This document shows, piece after piece, positions 26,013 through 37,794 of a stretch of 64,000 nucleotides of DNA. This DNA comes from Centropus unirufus (lineage: Eukaryota > Chordata > Aves > Cuculiformes > Centropidae): positions 748,284 through 812,283 of the forward strand of contig VYZI01000105.1 in the NCBI GenBank assembly GCA_013397695.1, read 5' to 3'. Position 1 is the stretch's first letter, and each line of letters begins with the position of its first letter. Below the pieces are notes generated by a model. That model was not told the origin of the DNA, searched no databases, and saw nothing but the letters and a program-made list of their open reading frames with translations. The translations under genes and the position numbers were made by a program.

Positions 26013-27095
26013 ATGAAAGGAAACATTCAGGACCATGACATATGACTAGCAACCACTCATGTTTAAGCCATCGTCTCATCAGAGCTTCCTTCTGAGGCCT
26101 AAAGTCCATTCTGAAGCTTTTGGAATACTTTAGCCAGAATGATCTGGTACTTCAATTTCTGCACTTGTAATTGCTAAGTTGATTATCTCCCCTCACAGGC
26201 TGGAAAGGCATTATTTATGCTTCTTCAGACTTTAAATTGTATGAGAAGCTGCCCCTTTCTTGAGCCATTTCTATTCCAGCCTGACAACAACAGTAACTAA
26301 AGGGCAGGTCTATTGATTAAATATCCCTATTTTTTCCCTTGTAACAGCCTAAGGCATTTAATCAATATGGCAATGCCCCACACCATGGACCAAAGGCCCA
26401 ATATCCAGTGATCATAAACTGCCTTGAAGAAGCAGTGTAAAGTGTTTTTATGACCTGGCACCTGCTGAAATGTCCATTTGTACTGGAATAGATACATACA
26501 TTTCCATCTACAAGCCAGTTACAGAAAAAGAACTAAATATCTCAGGGAGCAACTATATAGTTTCAGCTTGACAGAAAAGACCTCCGTGATATTATGATTT
26601 CACATATATCAAAAGGACACAATTTTTGCAAAAGCGCATCTATACAACATACCATATATTTCCCAAAGGCGATGCATAAACAAGTCCCAAGAGGAAGAGA
26701 ACATAGCACTCTATCTAATAAACCAATACGGATTCTGTGCCCATAACACCTGAAGTGCTCACAGGCTTATTATTTTTAAAATGTAATTGTCCTCATAACC
26801 TTTCCTGAGGTTTGGTTAGTATATTTGTCATTAGAAAGGTAGTTATGAAGTGCCTGGAAATAGTTTTCAGTGAAGTAATGCCACTTATGGCTTTTATTCT
26901 TGGGGCTGTGTAAGTACTGGTGAATGTCTAACTGCAGATACATCTTTTTCAAAACAAACAAACAAACAAACAAAAGAAATAGTAACACTAATCACTTCAG
27001 AATCTGTGGTACAGAAAGGACATGTTCTGTAGTTATGAGTTATATTTCATCAAGGAAATCTAGGTATAACTGCATATTCCTCCAAATATTCATTT
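26013..27095. other. No gene recognised
   Basis: AT-rich sequence between two minus-strand CR1 copies, containing the (CAAA)n repeat. Nothing else stands out. Confidence 0.7.
26948..26977. repeat. (CAAA)n microsatellite
   Basis: About six tetramer units of 'caaa' run from 'tcaaaacaaacaaacaaac' to 'aaaagaaa'. It is a simple repeat that sits about 120 bp left of a CR1 tail. Confidence 0.9.
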
Positions 27096-27612
27096 CATAG
27101 AATCATAGAATCATCATAGAATGATTTGGGTTGGAAGGACCTTAAAGTTCATCCAGTTCCTATACCTCTGCCATGGTCAAGAGCACCTTCCACTGGATCA
27201 GGCTGCTCAGAACCCCATCTAACCTGGCCTTGAACACTTCGAGGAAGAGGGCATCCACAACTTCCCTGAGCAACCTGTGCCAGTGTCTCACCATCCTCAG
27301 TAATAAAAAAAAAATTTCCTGATATCTAATTTATATCCACCTTCTAGATTAAAACTGTTACCCCTCAGCCCCTCCCTGTGCTCCCAGATAAAGAGCACCT
27401 CCTCAACTTTGTTGTAGGCCCCACTTAAGTTCTGGAAGCCTGCTAGAAAGTCTCTCTGGAGCCTTCTCTTCTCCAGACTGAACAACTCCAATTCTCTCAG
27501 CCTGTCCTTTTGATCATATTTGTGGCCCTCCTCTAACTCACTCCATCAGATCTACGCCTTTCCTGTGTTGAGGATTCCAGAACTGAACACAGTATATTAA
27601 GAGGGGTTCGAA
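27096..27612 (-). mobile_element. 5'-truncated CR1 with intact tail repeats
   Basis: The 3' end carries three copies of the 'catagaat' tail (27096-27122) followed by 'gatttgggttggaaggacct'. The minus-strand frame from 27491 reads MELFSLEKRRLQRDF, the CR1 ORF2 C-terminal block L-SLEKRRL-GDL, and ends near LDIRKFFF. The element stops near 27612 at 'cagtatattaagaggggttc'. Well-kept tail repeats make it one of the younger copies. Confidence 0.94.
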
Positions 27613-28941
27613 AGATGTATAAACGGAAACTTTTTTGTGAGAAAAGTACCAGAACAAACACTAGAGGAAGAATTATAGAAACAGCATACATTGATAACTA
27701 AGGACAACATGAAAAATAGTCAAAGTGATATAGACCAATGAATGTGACAACCATAAAAAAGACTTTCTGAAGATTGTTTTGTAGAGGAGTAGGGGATTAC
27801 CAGGGACTTGAGTTAGTGCCCATTTCTGTCCTGTGATTACAAAACAAGATTTTTTTCCAATTTCAGATGGAGATACCTACTTGGGTATGTGTGCTTTGAC
27901 CAAGTTAATCCCACTCTTTCCCACAAAAAATAAGCTTAGATGTACCCTATGTTTCTTTGCCACTTTTCTGACTCTGTAATAGGAGAAAAAGTATTTTATT
28001 TTCTCCTGTTCTCAGAATGAAAACCGCCAATGCTGTGCTCTGCTACATTGTTATATGGCCCACCACAGTGCCCGTAATAAATGAGCAAACCTCTCTCCCT
28101 ACAGATGTCCACGGCCTCAGAAAACACCACCCATTCTGTACGAAGAGAAGCTATTGATGCCAAGTAAAGGACAAATGGGAAACAAAATTTACAGAGACTG
28201 TGACTTTCTTCAGGTTATTTCATAGTTATGCACTTATAAGTGTTTAAGGAAAAATATCTATACCGATATATTTAATTGCTTGGCTAGTGTGACATAAAGT
28301 TGAAAAATGACATATAATGCATTTATGTTTTACTTGGAATTATATCTTTTCTTTTAAACATATTGCAATAGCTCAAAGACTTCCTTTCCATCCTATCCTC
28401 ATAATTACTCTGAAAGAACATATTAGTTTAAATTTTTGTTCAACATAATTTTCCTACTTTGCATTAATGTTAGCATACAATAGAAATATCCAACTACTGT
28501 ATGTAAGACAGCAGGAACAAAGGCACACAGATTTAAAAAGACTTGACAGGAAACTAGCACTTTGCTTTTAAAGGAGAAAAAAATCAATGACTGAATTTAC
28601 AATTCTCAAAAGTACAGCAGGGATGGTACAGAACACCACAAAACTATGTACTTATAGAAAACTGATCAACTGAATGACATTTGCAAGAATGCTGCCTTCA
28701 GGGGAATTCTGAGATGTTAAAGCCTGTGGTAGGTCTTAGTGAAATGCAGTTTCCTATAATTTAATTTGGTGCACCAGAAAATTGAAAGTGTAAGCACTTT
28801 TCGGGGGTGGTTGTTGCTAGCCACAATGGGTGAAGTTATGCTTTCACTGACCTGAAGATACAATAGGAGCAAGAACTGAATTCAACGCTTACTCCAGCTT
28901 TAGAGTTAAGTAACCTGGAGCCAAATTTGTTTAGAGTGAAA

Positions 28942-29024
28942 NNNNNNNNNNNNNNNNNNNNNNNNNNNNNNNNNNNNNNNNNNNNNNNNNNNNNNNNNNN
29001 NNNNNNNNNNNNNNNNNNNNNNNN
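28942..29024. other. Assembly gap (83 N)
   Basis: Eighty-three consecutive undetermined bases. Neither flank (about 200 bp each side examined) carries a recognisable repeat or gene. An open frame reported across it is an artefact of the N run. Confidence 0.99.
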
Positions 29025-30524
29025 ATTTATACCAGATTGCAAAGGGGAACTTTGAAGCCAAAATTTAGCCTTGCTCAGCTGTAATCATAACTACAGAAAC
29101 CTTCTGTAGCTTGTATTGGTCACTTCTTCAATTGAAGAGAAGGAAATCTTTTCAAAGTGCATCTTTTCTGGACCACTGTTTGTCAGGATGTGAGATCAGC
29201 TAGAAATAGCTAGACTTAGTTTTTTAGATAGAATTCAAAATGCAAAGATGCACAAGCAGATATAAACATGGAATTTGTGTGAAGAAAGAAAGAAGCTGCA
29301 GGATAATAGAGAAAGGAGTAATTTGTTTAATCCTATTAAAAACCTGATTAATGCAATTTAAGAAACTTACAATCCAATTAGGCTGTGTTTCAAGCTGCTT
29401 TTCTCAAGGGCACTTCTCCCTGTGGTACCACCTTTTAGCATACTAGATATTACATCGAGTTTGGCACTGTAGTACGAACTTTCGGTCCCACTTAATCCAG
29501 CAGGAATTTGAATTTTTCATGACTGGCATAATTTGAGCCTAAAGGATGTAGAAATGCAGGATAAGAGTATAGGTAGGATACGTCACAAAGTCAGTTTTCT
29601 TCATTTAAGGGGTAAAAAAACCCCAACATGAGTGTTATTTTATTTGGAGCCTGCAATGTAAGCAGAGGATTAATTTTCAGGGCATGCCAAAATGGGCTTG
29701 TATTTGGCCTACCAAAAAGCACAATGAATTATTTTTTTTCCTGTTTTTGAAGAGAAGGGTTGTGTCTCCTTCTCCCCAGAAAGAGGAAGAAAAATTTGTT
29801 AAGGCACAGAAACCAGCCTGGAAAAGCCAAACTCCTGCCAGTGAATCATGCCTGTGACAGATTCGTGTTGGTGGCCTGAAGGGTCAGTGGGTGCCTGGCT
29901 AAAAGAGGTGCCTGTTTTGCACAGTGAAACCCTCAGGAAGGTGTCAGGGGAAAATGTAGATTATTTTCCTGCATTATTTGCAAAGCTCATTACCAAATAA
30001 TGAAGAAATGAAGCAACTGTACAAGGAGAGGGAATATTTCTGTCCAGCTTAATCCTTTGTTTGCTAAGACCCAGAAAATCCTCACACCCACAGAAAATAT
30101 TCTACATCTACGGGAAATATCTCTTTCATTTCTAATTCAACCTGGAACTCTGGGCATCATTTGGTAATATTTCATGACTGTATGGAGAATTGGACCGTTC
30201 TGAACTGCACATTTCTGTCAAATTCAAAGTGGGATTTAAAAGGTGAAACATTGGCTTCCACATTTCCACCCTTGAACTCTCCCTGAATATGGGGTAAGCA
30301 TCTGAAGAACTTCACTAAAGAGAGAATGGGAAATGTTGGTTGTGAATGTGAGCAAAAAGGCTTAAGTGCTGAAATGGTATCAGGGAACTTCCTTCTTCCT
30401 AAGTGCTTAAAAAAGACACATTTTGCCATGGATTCATCATGCTCATTCCTTGGTTTAAGGTGGTTTTGAGATGAAAAGCACAAGGAAAAGGCAGCTTTTC
30501 ACCCTGAATATAAAATTTCTGTTT

Positions 30525-30612
30525 GTCTGGGAAAAAAAGAACAAAGAAAGAAGGAAAAGAAGGCAGGAAGGGAATTATTGAAATGGAAAAGGGAGGGAAG
30601 TAGAATGGAAAA
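30525..30612. repeat. Long purine-rich tract
   Basis: The plus strand is almost wholly purine over about 85 bp (aaaaaaagaacaaagaaaga, then aggaaaagaaggcaggaagg and more). The tract is interrupted by only a few pyrimidines. Purine tracts of this kind can be slippage prone. Nothing else marks it as functional. Confidence 0.7.
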
Positions 30613-30750
30613 TATGGCCTAGGGAGACAGGATAATTGACTATAAACACAAAAAATGTCTGCAAAAAAAGACACATTTGCTTTATTATTTAGTGAAGTCA
30701 AGCCAACTAGTATTAGACTAACACCATGGCAGGCAATATTTAATGCTTCA

Positions 30751-30778
30751 CAAAAAAAAAAAAAACACAAAAAAAAAC
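30751..30778. repeat. A-rich run
   Basis: Two A runs separated by 'cac' (13 and 9 A). No upstream gene-like sequence explains it as a retrocopy tail. Confidence 0.8.
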
Positions 30779-31577
30779 CTCTCAAAAGCTATTCAAGCAA
30801 TTGATCAGGCTGTCAGTGAGGAATGAAGAATAATTTTCATGGGGAGTATATAAAATTCTCATCTGTTTCTCTGAAGCACAAAGAATATCATAGCAAAAAT
30901 GGAGAGAGAATGATACCAACTAATATACTTTGGTAACGCTGAACTATCCCAGTTTGAGGTTATCTAATACATTCCCAGATGTTGATGTGATGGGTGATGG
31001 AATTTGCAAAAAAACCCTCCTCAACTGGCTGCAATACAAAGCATATATTCATAGTTATGAAATGCAGCTAATGTCTTTACCTATCTCAAATCCCAAGGGC
31101 ACAACATGGCCCTACGTTTCTTCTGAGCTTTTATCCTAAAACGGCACATGCTAAGAAAACTATATATTATCCAAATGCATTTTGAATGCACCTTGAAAAC
31201 AAATCCAAACCTCCTTAATTTTTGGGTTTTACCCAAAACAAATTTTCTCAGGAAATATGAAATTAAGTATTTTCAAGGACTAAAAGGAAACTGAGAAAAT
31301 GCAAGTGAAGTAAATTTTGGTTTTGATTAAAAGTACTGTATCTTGGCTGTCAGTCATGTCCAGGATTTACAATTCATAGCAACACAGGAACACTACAAAC
31401 TTCCCATCACTTGCTGCCTTTGGGGTGCAGACATCCATTTCTTCATTTCCTCCTACAGACTTTGCTCTGCCAGCAGTCATTGCCAGAACAGACATCTACA
31501 CAGGGAACAGCCATATATTACACGGTCACATCTAGATTCAGCACAGCTTATTGATCTGCAGCTTTTACCAAGCTTAT

Positions 31578-32245
31578 ATAGGGACCTTAAATATCATCTA
31601 GTTCCAGCCCCCCTGCCATGGGCAAGGACACTTCCCACTAGAGTAGGCTGCTCAAGGCCCCATCCAACATGTCCTTGAATACCTCCAGGGAAGAAGCATC
31701 CACAGCTTCCCTGGGCAACCTTGGCCAGTATTTCATCACCCTCATCTAGAAGAATTTCTTCCTAATGTTTAGTCTAAATCTCCCACTTCCCAATTTAAAG
31801 CCATTCCCCCGCATGCCACCTCTACATGCCCTTGTAAAATGTGCCTGCCCAGCTTTCCTGTAGGTTCCCTTCAGGTACCGGAAGGCTGCTCTAAGGTCTC
31901 CCCAGAGCCTTCTCTTCTCCAAGATGAACAAATCCTACTCTCTCTGTCCTCACAGCAGAGGTGTTCCAGCCCTCTGATCATCTTCATAGCCCTCCTCTGG
32001 ACCTATTCCAACAGTTCCATCTTCTTTTTACGTTGGAGATTCCACAGCTGGACACAGGACACAAGGTGGGGCTTCAGAAGAGTGGCGTACTGGGGCAGAA
32101 TCCCCTCCCTCGCCCTGCTGGCCAGGCTGCTTTTGATACATCCCAGGACACAGCTGGTCTTATGTGCTGTGAGTGCACACTGCTGGCTCATGTCGAGCTA
32201 CTCATCCATCGGCACCCCCAAGCCCTTCTCTGCAGGGCTGCTGTC
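31578..32245 (-). mobile_element. 5'-truncated CR1 lacking its terminal tail
   Basis: This copy runs from 'tagggaccttaaatatcatc' through the block 'ccatgggcaaggacacttcc' to 'catgtcgagctactcatcc'. The minus-strand frame from 31931 reads MFILEKRRLWGDLRAAFRYL, then RMGG-type decay, ending GRFRLNIRKKFF, the ORF2 C-terminus. The 5' portion near 32190 holds the 'cagcccaggacac' block that encodes the RT C-terminal half. The extreme 3' tail is absent, probably by small deletion. Confidence 0.92.
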
Positions 32246-35200
32246 TACTATGGTTTTAATTTATGGATAATAATAAATAGGAAATGGTCCTTTTTTTTTC
32301 CTTCTGGATGTCTTATGAGGAAAGGCAACCAATTCCTTACTAGGTCTTTAGTCACGAGAACTCTATTTGTTAAGATGGACCAGAAACATCACACGCATTA
32401 GAAAAAGTTTTGCTCTACAAGTTTGTACTTGTTTATCATCAAGAACCTGTCTGTGCATGGCTCCATGGAGATCAGAATTTCATACACTTCTGCAAAGAAA
32501 ACACGTATATTAGAATTCTATGATCACTTTAAGAACAGTCACTCATCAACCTCTTTCCATGGCTCAATCCTAAACAGTTTTGGATGCTAAAATGAAAGGG
32601 AACCCAGAGTAAAGCAATATAACAATAGCCATGCTGCCGGTCACTGTAAGCAATGCTGCTGAAGAAGACTGAGGATACAAATTGCAAAAGTAATCTAAAT
32701 CCTGGTAGATAATGGATGTATATGGTAATAGTTATTGATAGACCAGGCTACTGTGCCATAACCTGCACACACCATAAGCATTTCACGACAGCTTTGTTGG
32801 GCAAGGTAACGGCTTGGAGAAGGAGAAAGGAAAAAGTATTCTTCACCTGTTTCAGAAGGAGAATTTTCAGAGGGAGGGACATATTCTGGTCTCCTTATCC
32901 CAGATTATTTCTCACCTAATTTAATTATGATCATTCAGACAATGACAACAAGAACAGAATCTTACTTTGTGGATCTTTCACTGAATGCTAGAAAGCACTC
33001 TAAGTAATTAAAGAGAGAGGTGAATTAAAAAAAAATTAGGCTCTCTTTTGCTAGACTTTGCCTCTCACCTCCTTCAGCTGCTTTGTATTGCCTTGGGGTC
33101 TCATTTCCTACTGCACAGATCAGTTTGCTGCTTGGTCTTGGGCATGCTGCTCTCATTGCCAAATACTTGGACCTTCCAGGTCTTCCTTTATTGCATGCTG
33201 CCGATCCTCTGCTACGCCTAAATCCTAAGTGCAATACCCAGGATTTAATGTCCTTCCTGCCAACACATTTTGGCTTTATGCAAGCAGTACCTATATTCAG
33301 CATTCTTTTTCTCTCTGAAATGCATTTCCAGGTAGATACAGAAATACATCATCCCTCCTTTCTCTGTCCTCCAGCTTATCTATTCCAAAAAAGCTGTGAA
33401 ATCTAGTTCAATTTCTGGGGGCATACAGCCAATTAATGACCATCACCTTTATGATTATGGTGGAAAAGATTTGTTTCCATGTGTTATTCGGGATTACTCT
33501 CTATCAGAGCCTAAGGGTCCAAGCAGTGCCTCAGCCACCTTTTCATGCTGACTCTATTATCTCTTTCAGCACTGAGAAAAAGCCCCTGTCTTATCAAATC
33601 AAGAATTTCTTTAAGCTCATGAAAAGTAACACCAGTTGTAAAACAACTATGTAATACCCCTACTGACCGCACTCCAACTATTTAAAAATCCATGGGTCAA
33701 AAAATGGTCCTTATGTTTGTAAGTGCATACCAGAAAAAGCAAACCAGAAAAAAAATATCTACCAAATCAAACAAGACTGCATGAAGCACAAAAAATTTAA
33801 CTCTGTATGGGCCATCATAATAAAATTTAGGTATGTAGTTACATGCAGTACGGATGCCAGGGCTGGTGAACTGTGGTGAGATATTTGCATCCCTGTGAAC
33901 ACCGGGCCCAGCTCTTTTAAAATCCATTATAAGTGCTAATGAAGTTTGCGCATCCATAATAGATTTTTTGTTTTATTAGAGATTCTTACGTTGCCAGAGA
34001 GCTGCAAAAGCAAGATGCTCCACTTGGAAGGGCAAGCCAGGAGAGAGAGTTACAGCAAGGTGAACTGAGGCAGCACCCTCACCAGCAAAGGCTCAGCCCC
34101 GAGCAAAAGCAGGGCAGGTCTGGAGACAATAATCAAGGTCAACCAAAGGGTCAGTGACCTCCAGACATGTCTGTAGAAATGAGGCATGTTCTATGTCAAG
34201 TCAGAAAGTCACATCAGTGGTCAGGTTCAGCATGGTACGTGACCAGCCAGTGCAGAATAGATCAGGAAGGTACTAAGAGCAAGGGACAGAGGATTATTGC
34301 ATCTCTCAGGCAAAGGGGTGCTGCTCCTCTAGAGGTACTTTACATAGCAGTGTGATCCAAGGATACAGAGTTGTGTATATTAGAGATGGTCTGAATCATT
34401 TCAGACCTCTGGGGGAAAGGGAAGACAGGTAGATACTGTCAGTGCATTCAGGACCCTGCACAAACTTAGTCACAGAGCTGCTATCTCTGTACTCATAACT
34501 CAAAGGACAAAGCACAGGCACAAAAGCTGGATCTCCAACAGCCATGCATGCTTTTTGATGCAGCTTTGTCCCATTCTCCAGAAGAATGACCCAAATCAAG
34601 CACAACCCCTGCCAGTGACCATTTCTGTTGGACAGTCTGGATGCTATCACATTCTTTCTGCATGGGAGATAATTTAGCCATGGAGAAATGACCATGCCTT
34701 GGAACCACAGGACAGCCACTGCCCTTATTTTTTCCAGCTCTGTAGATGCATCCCCCCCTGAATTCAATCACCACATTCAATCTTCCTCCTTATTTCCAGC
34801 CCTGATGCTAATAAAATATAACCAGGACTCAGAATTCCAGCAGCTTGCTAAGTGAAATGTGATAATTAACTGTTAGTCTTGAGGGAAAATGCAATACCAG
34901 CCCAGCGTACCTCACCTTCACTGCTTGTGTGACTCAACTACCTTATCCAAAGACCTACTGAGGAGACACACTATAATTTTATTGACTTCATTTTAGAAGA
35001 AATAATTTGGAGAGAAAATGGTGATTTCAAACTAAGTCCAAGAAACCTGAAAAACAGCTAGAAAATATTTAGATAAAGCAAACTGATTTATGGGATTTGT
35101 ATCCAACAGCTGCTCTAAACAAACTTGACAGAAAATGCTGAGTCTCATCACCACTGTCAAACTGAATCGGTGATTCTGGTCAGTAAATGAGGTGCCTAAC

Positions 35201-35718
35201 AGGAACAAATTTTTTTTTTTTGAGCAGATGAGGAGAAGATGAGGATAAGAAACAAAGAATGATTCATGACTGCAACATTTTCTGATTAGATAATGACAGT
35301 TTGTGATACAATATGCACATGTTCTGTTTACATTGCACTTTGCAGCATCATCTGACAGCCAACAGTAAAAGCAATTATACAAACACCATTCCTGAAATAT
35401 GTTCCACTAGATACTGTTACAGATAACCAGTGCTGGAGACTCAAATCTCCCCAGAAAGTGTTTCAATCTCCTTATCATTAGACAGCTTTTCTTAATATCC
35501 ACCCTGATTCTTTCTTCCTACAGTTCAAGTCCCTTACTTCTTGCTTTTTCCCATCCATAATAAACAAAAACAAAGCAATGAATATACTTTTCTTCTTTGC
35601 AGCAGATTTTATGTACTAAAAGACTGTTGTCTTGACCTCTATCTTCTTTTTTTTTTTAATCTTAACCAACTCATTTTGTAGTCTTTTCTCTGAAGACAGT
35701 CTTCCTTGTTCTCAGATC
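32246..35718. other. No gene recognised; one GC-richer repeat-like segment
   Basis: Segment 34020-34350 is richer in G and C and reads like an old interspersed repeat (agccaggagagagagttaca, gggtcagtgacctccagac), but I cannot assign it to a family. Overlapping frames of 95-123 codons at 34396-34780 lack recognisable domains. A T run occurs near 35640. Confidence 0.55.
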
Positions 35719-36705
35719 ATCTACCAGAAGGACCAGAAGCGGGCCAGGGAACTACAGTCCTGTCAGTCTGACCTCAGTGTCAGGGAAAGTGATGGAGTGG
35801 ATCATTCTGAGTGACATCACATGGCATGCACAAGATAACCAGGTGATCAGGCCCAGTCAGCATGGTTTTAGAAATGGCAGGTCCTGCCTGACAAACCTGA
35901 TTCCCCTTCTACGACAAGAAGACAGGCTTAGTATGTGAAGGGAAGGCTGTGAATGTTGTGTATGTAGAATTTAGTGAAGTCTTTGACACCATTTCCCACA
36001 ACATTCTCCTGGTAAAATTGGCCATTCATGGCTTGGATGGACTTAAATTTACTCTGGGCAAGGAACTGGATGGATAGCCGAGCCCAAAGGCTTTTGATGA
36101 ATGGACTTAAATTCAGTTAGAGGCTGATGACAAGTAGCATTCCCCAGGGCTCAGTGTTGGGGCCAGTAATGTTTAATGTCTTTATCAATTATGTAGATAA
36201 GGGAATTGAGAGCAGACTCAGAAAGTCTGTAGATTACAGCAAGTTGTGCAGGGGTATTGATCTGGTTGAGAGAAGAAATGCATTATAGAGGCATCTGGAC
36301 AGGCTGGATCAATGGGCTGAGGTCAATTGTATGGGGTTCAACAAGGCTCAGTGATGGGTCCTGCACTTAGTGTGGCTAGCAGGAGTATGGTAGTGATTGT
36401 TCCCCTGTAACTGGTACTGGTGAGGCTGCACCTCAAACCCCACATTCAGATCTTAGCCTCTCACTACAAGAAAGATATTGAGGTGCTGAAGTATGTCCAG
36501 AGAAGGACAACAAATCCAGTGATGGGTTTGGAGTACAATTCTTATGCAAGTCTTATGAGCAACACCTGAGAGAATTCAGGTTGCTTGGTCTGGAGAAAAG
36601 AAGGCTGAAGGAAGACATTATTATTCTCTACGACTATGTGAAAGGTGGTTGTAGTGAGGTGGGTTTTGGTTTCTTCTCCCAAGTGACAAGCAACAGGACA
36701 GCAGT
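35719..36705 (+). mobile_element. CR1 RT fragment missing its 3' end
   Basis: The element opens at the GNYRPVSLTSV block ('gggaactacagtcctgtcag') and continues through SQHGFRNGRSCLTNLI (about 35856-35905), a KAFDTISHN remnant, and PQGSVLGPVMFNVFIN near 36150-36190. The FADD position (36226-36240) reads VDYS, so catalysis is lost. The C-terminal block at 36590-36705 reads LEKRRLKEDIIILYDYVKGG, then SEVGFGFFSQVTSNRT. At that point similarity stops abruptly and no 3' tail follows. CR1 copies normally lack the 5' end, so loss of the 3' end points to a later deletion or rearrangement. Confidence 0.92.
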
Positions 36706-37743
36706 AGTGGAGCCTTGGACTGAAACTGTCTTCTTCCACAAGGGCCAGGAACCTACTCGCCTCCCCAGTGTCTACTTGAAGGACTCTGCATTATCTGCTG
36801 GCCTTTTCTGTTCAACTGGGTCCTCCATGATGGGCTTCGGTTGGACCAAGGAGATCACTCATGTTGGTACCAGGAGAGTATGAGAGTGCTAAACTGGCAA
36901 TGGGCATCTAGCACCTTCTCAAAATTTGGACATATTATTCTCGGGTTGCTGGGTAGTATGGCATGAGCATCTCTTAAAGATGGAGTTTGTGAGGAGGAAG
37001 GAAGGAAGAAAGCAAAACTCATCTATGGAACCCCTCGTTCCTAATACTTCCAACTCAGCTGGCACAGACATCACAATCATTTTCAAAGGCATTCAGGTGC
37101 AAGAAGTCACTTTCTTCTCCTTGCCCAGGGGTGGACCACAGTACCAGAATGTGATTTCTCTGTGCTTTAGCAGTGTAAAAGTAAGCCCCTGGCAGTAGAC
37201 CACTCAAGAAGTGCTTTTTGTACCACTGTACTCGTGAACTTAAGAAAAGCAATTGGGAGCTTCATTTCTCCTTGGCCTTTTTGTGGATACAAATGTCTCT
37301 AAATGTTTTATACAATACACTAGAGGGGTTTCTTTGCCTCCAACCAACATAATTTGACATGTTTTAGTGATCCCATCCTGGAGCTAAAAAGCTCCCTCTT
37401 TTCTATGTAAAATTCTCTTTTTTGTACAACCGTTGATTTTAAGGTAACTTTGAGAGTACATGTAAAAGATACATCCTTGCCTTATAGGACATCCTGAAAT
37501 AGACCAGGAATTGATACTATTGCATGTTATGTACACTAATGATACTATTGTCGTATTGTGAATTCTTGGTCAAAAGGTTGTCATCAGCAGTCTAATATCA
37601 CATTAGGGTGTTGTTCACCTCCTTTAAAGATAATTTTATCAAAAAAAGAGTCAAGACCTCCCCTTCTTTATGGCCTATGCTTGACCGCCAGTGTGAAGAA
37701 CAAGTGTTTTGGCTTTTTCTGAGTATTTACCTAAGCCATGCTT

Positions 37744-37794
37744 CTAAGAAGTATCATCATTCTGATGATATCTAAGAAGTATGCATCATTCTGA
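37744..37794. repeat. 28-bp imperfect tandem duplication
   Basis: The block 'ctaagaagtatcatcattct' followed by 'ga' at 37744-37765 recurs as 'ctaagaagtatgcatcattc' followed by 'tga' at 37772-37794. One inserted base distinguishes the copies. Confidence 0.85.

Larger units (their letters stand above)
27613..31577. other. No gene recognised; contains the 83-N gap
   Basis: Holds the assembly gap, the purine tract at 30525-30612 and the A run at 30751. Open frames up to 128 codons (30399-30785 minus) are translations of the purine tract's complement (Phe/Pro/Ser-rich) and not genes. Confidence 0.65.

Noticed and set aside
28836..29042. 68-codon frame on the minus strand
   Set aside because: It spans the 83-N gap and exists only because undetermined codons are not counted as stops.
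31839..32401. Two overlapping plus-strand frames of 143 and 146 codons
   Set aside because: They are antisense readings of the minus-strand CR1 at 31578-32245, extended into flanking sequence.
35032..35382. Minus-strand frame with RKCC followed by a hydrophobic run, examined as the missing SNARE anchor exon
   Set aside because: The residues after RKCC (SHESFFVSYPHLLLICS) are not a continuous membrane anchor, no acceptor in the needed phase 0 precedes it, and a run of Lys interrupts the hydrophobic part.
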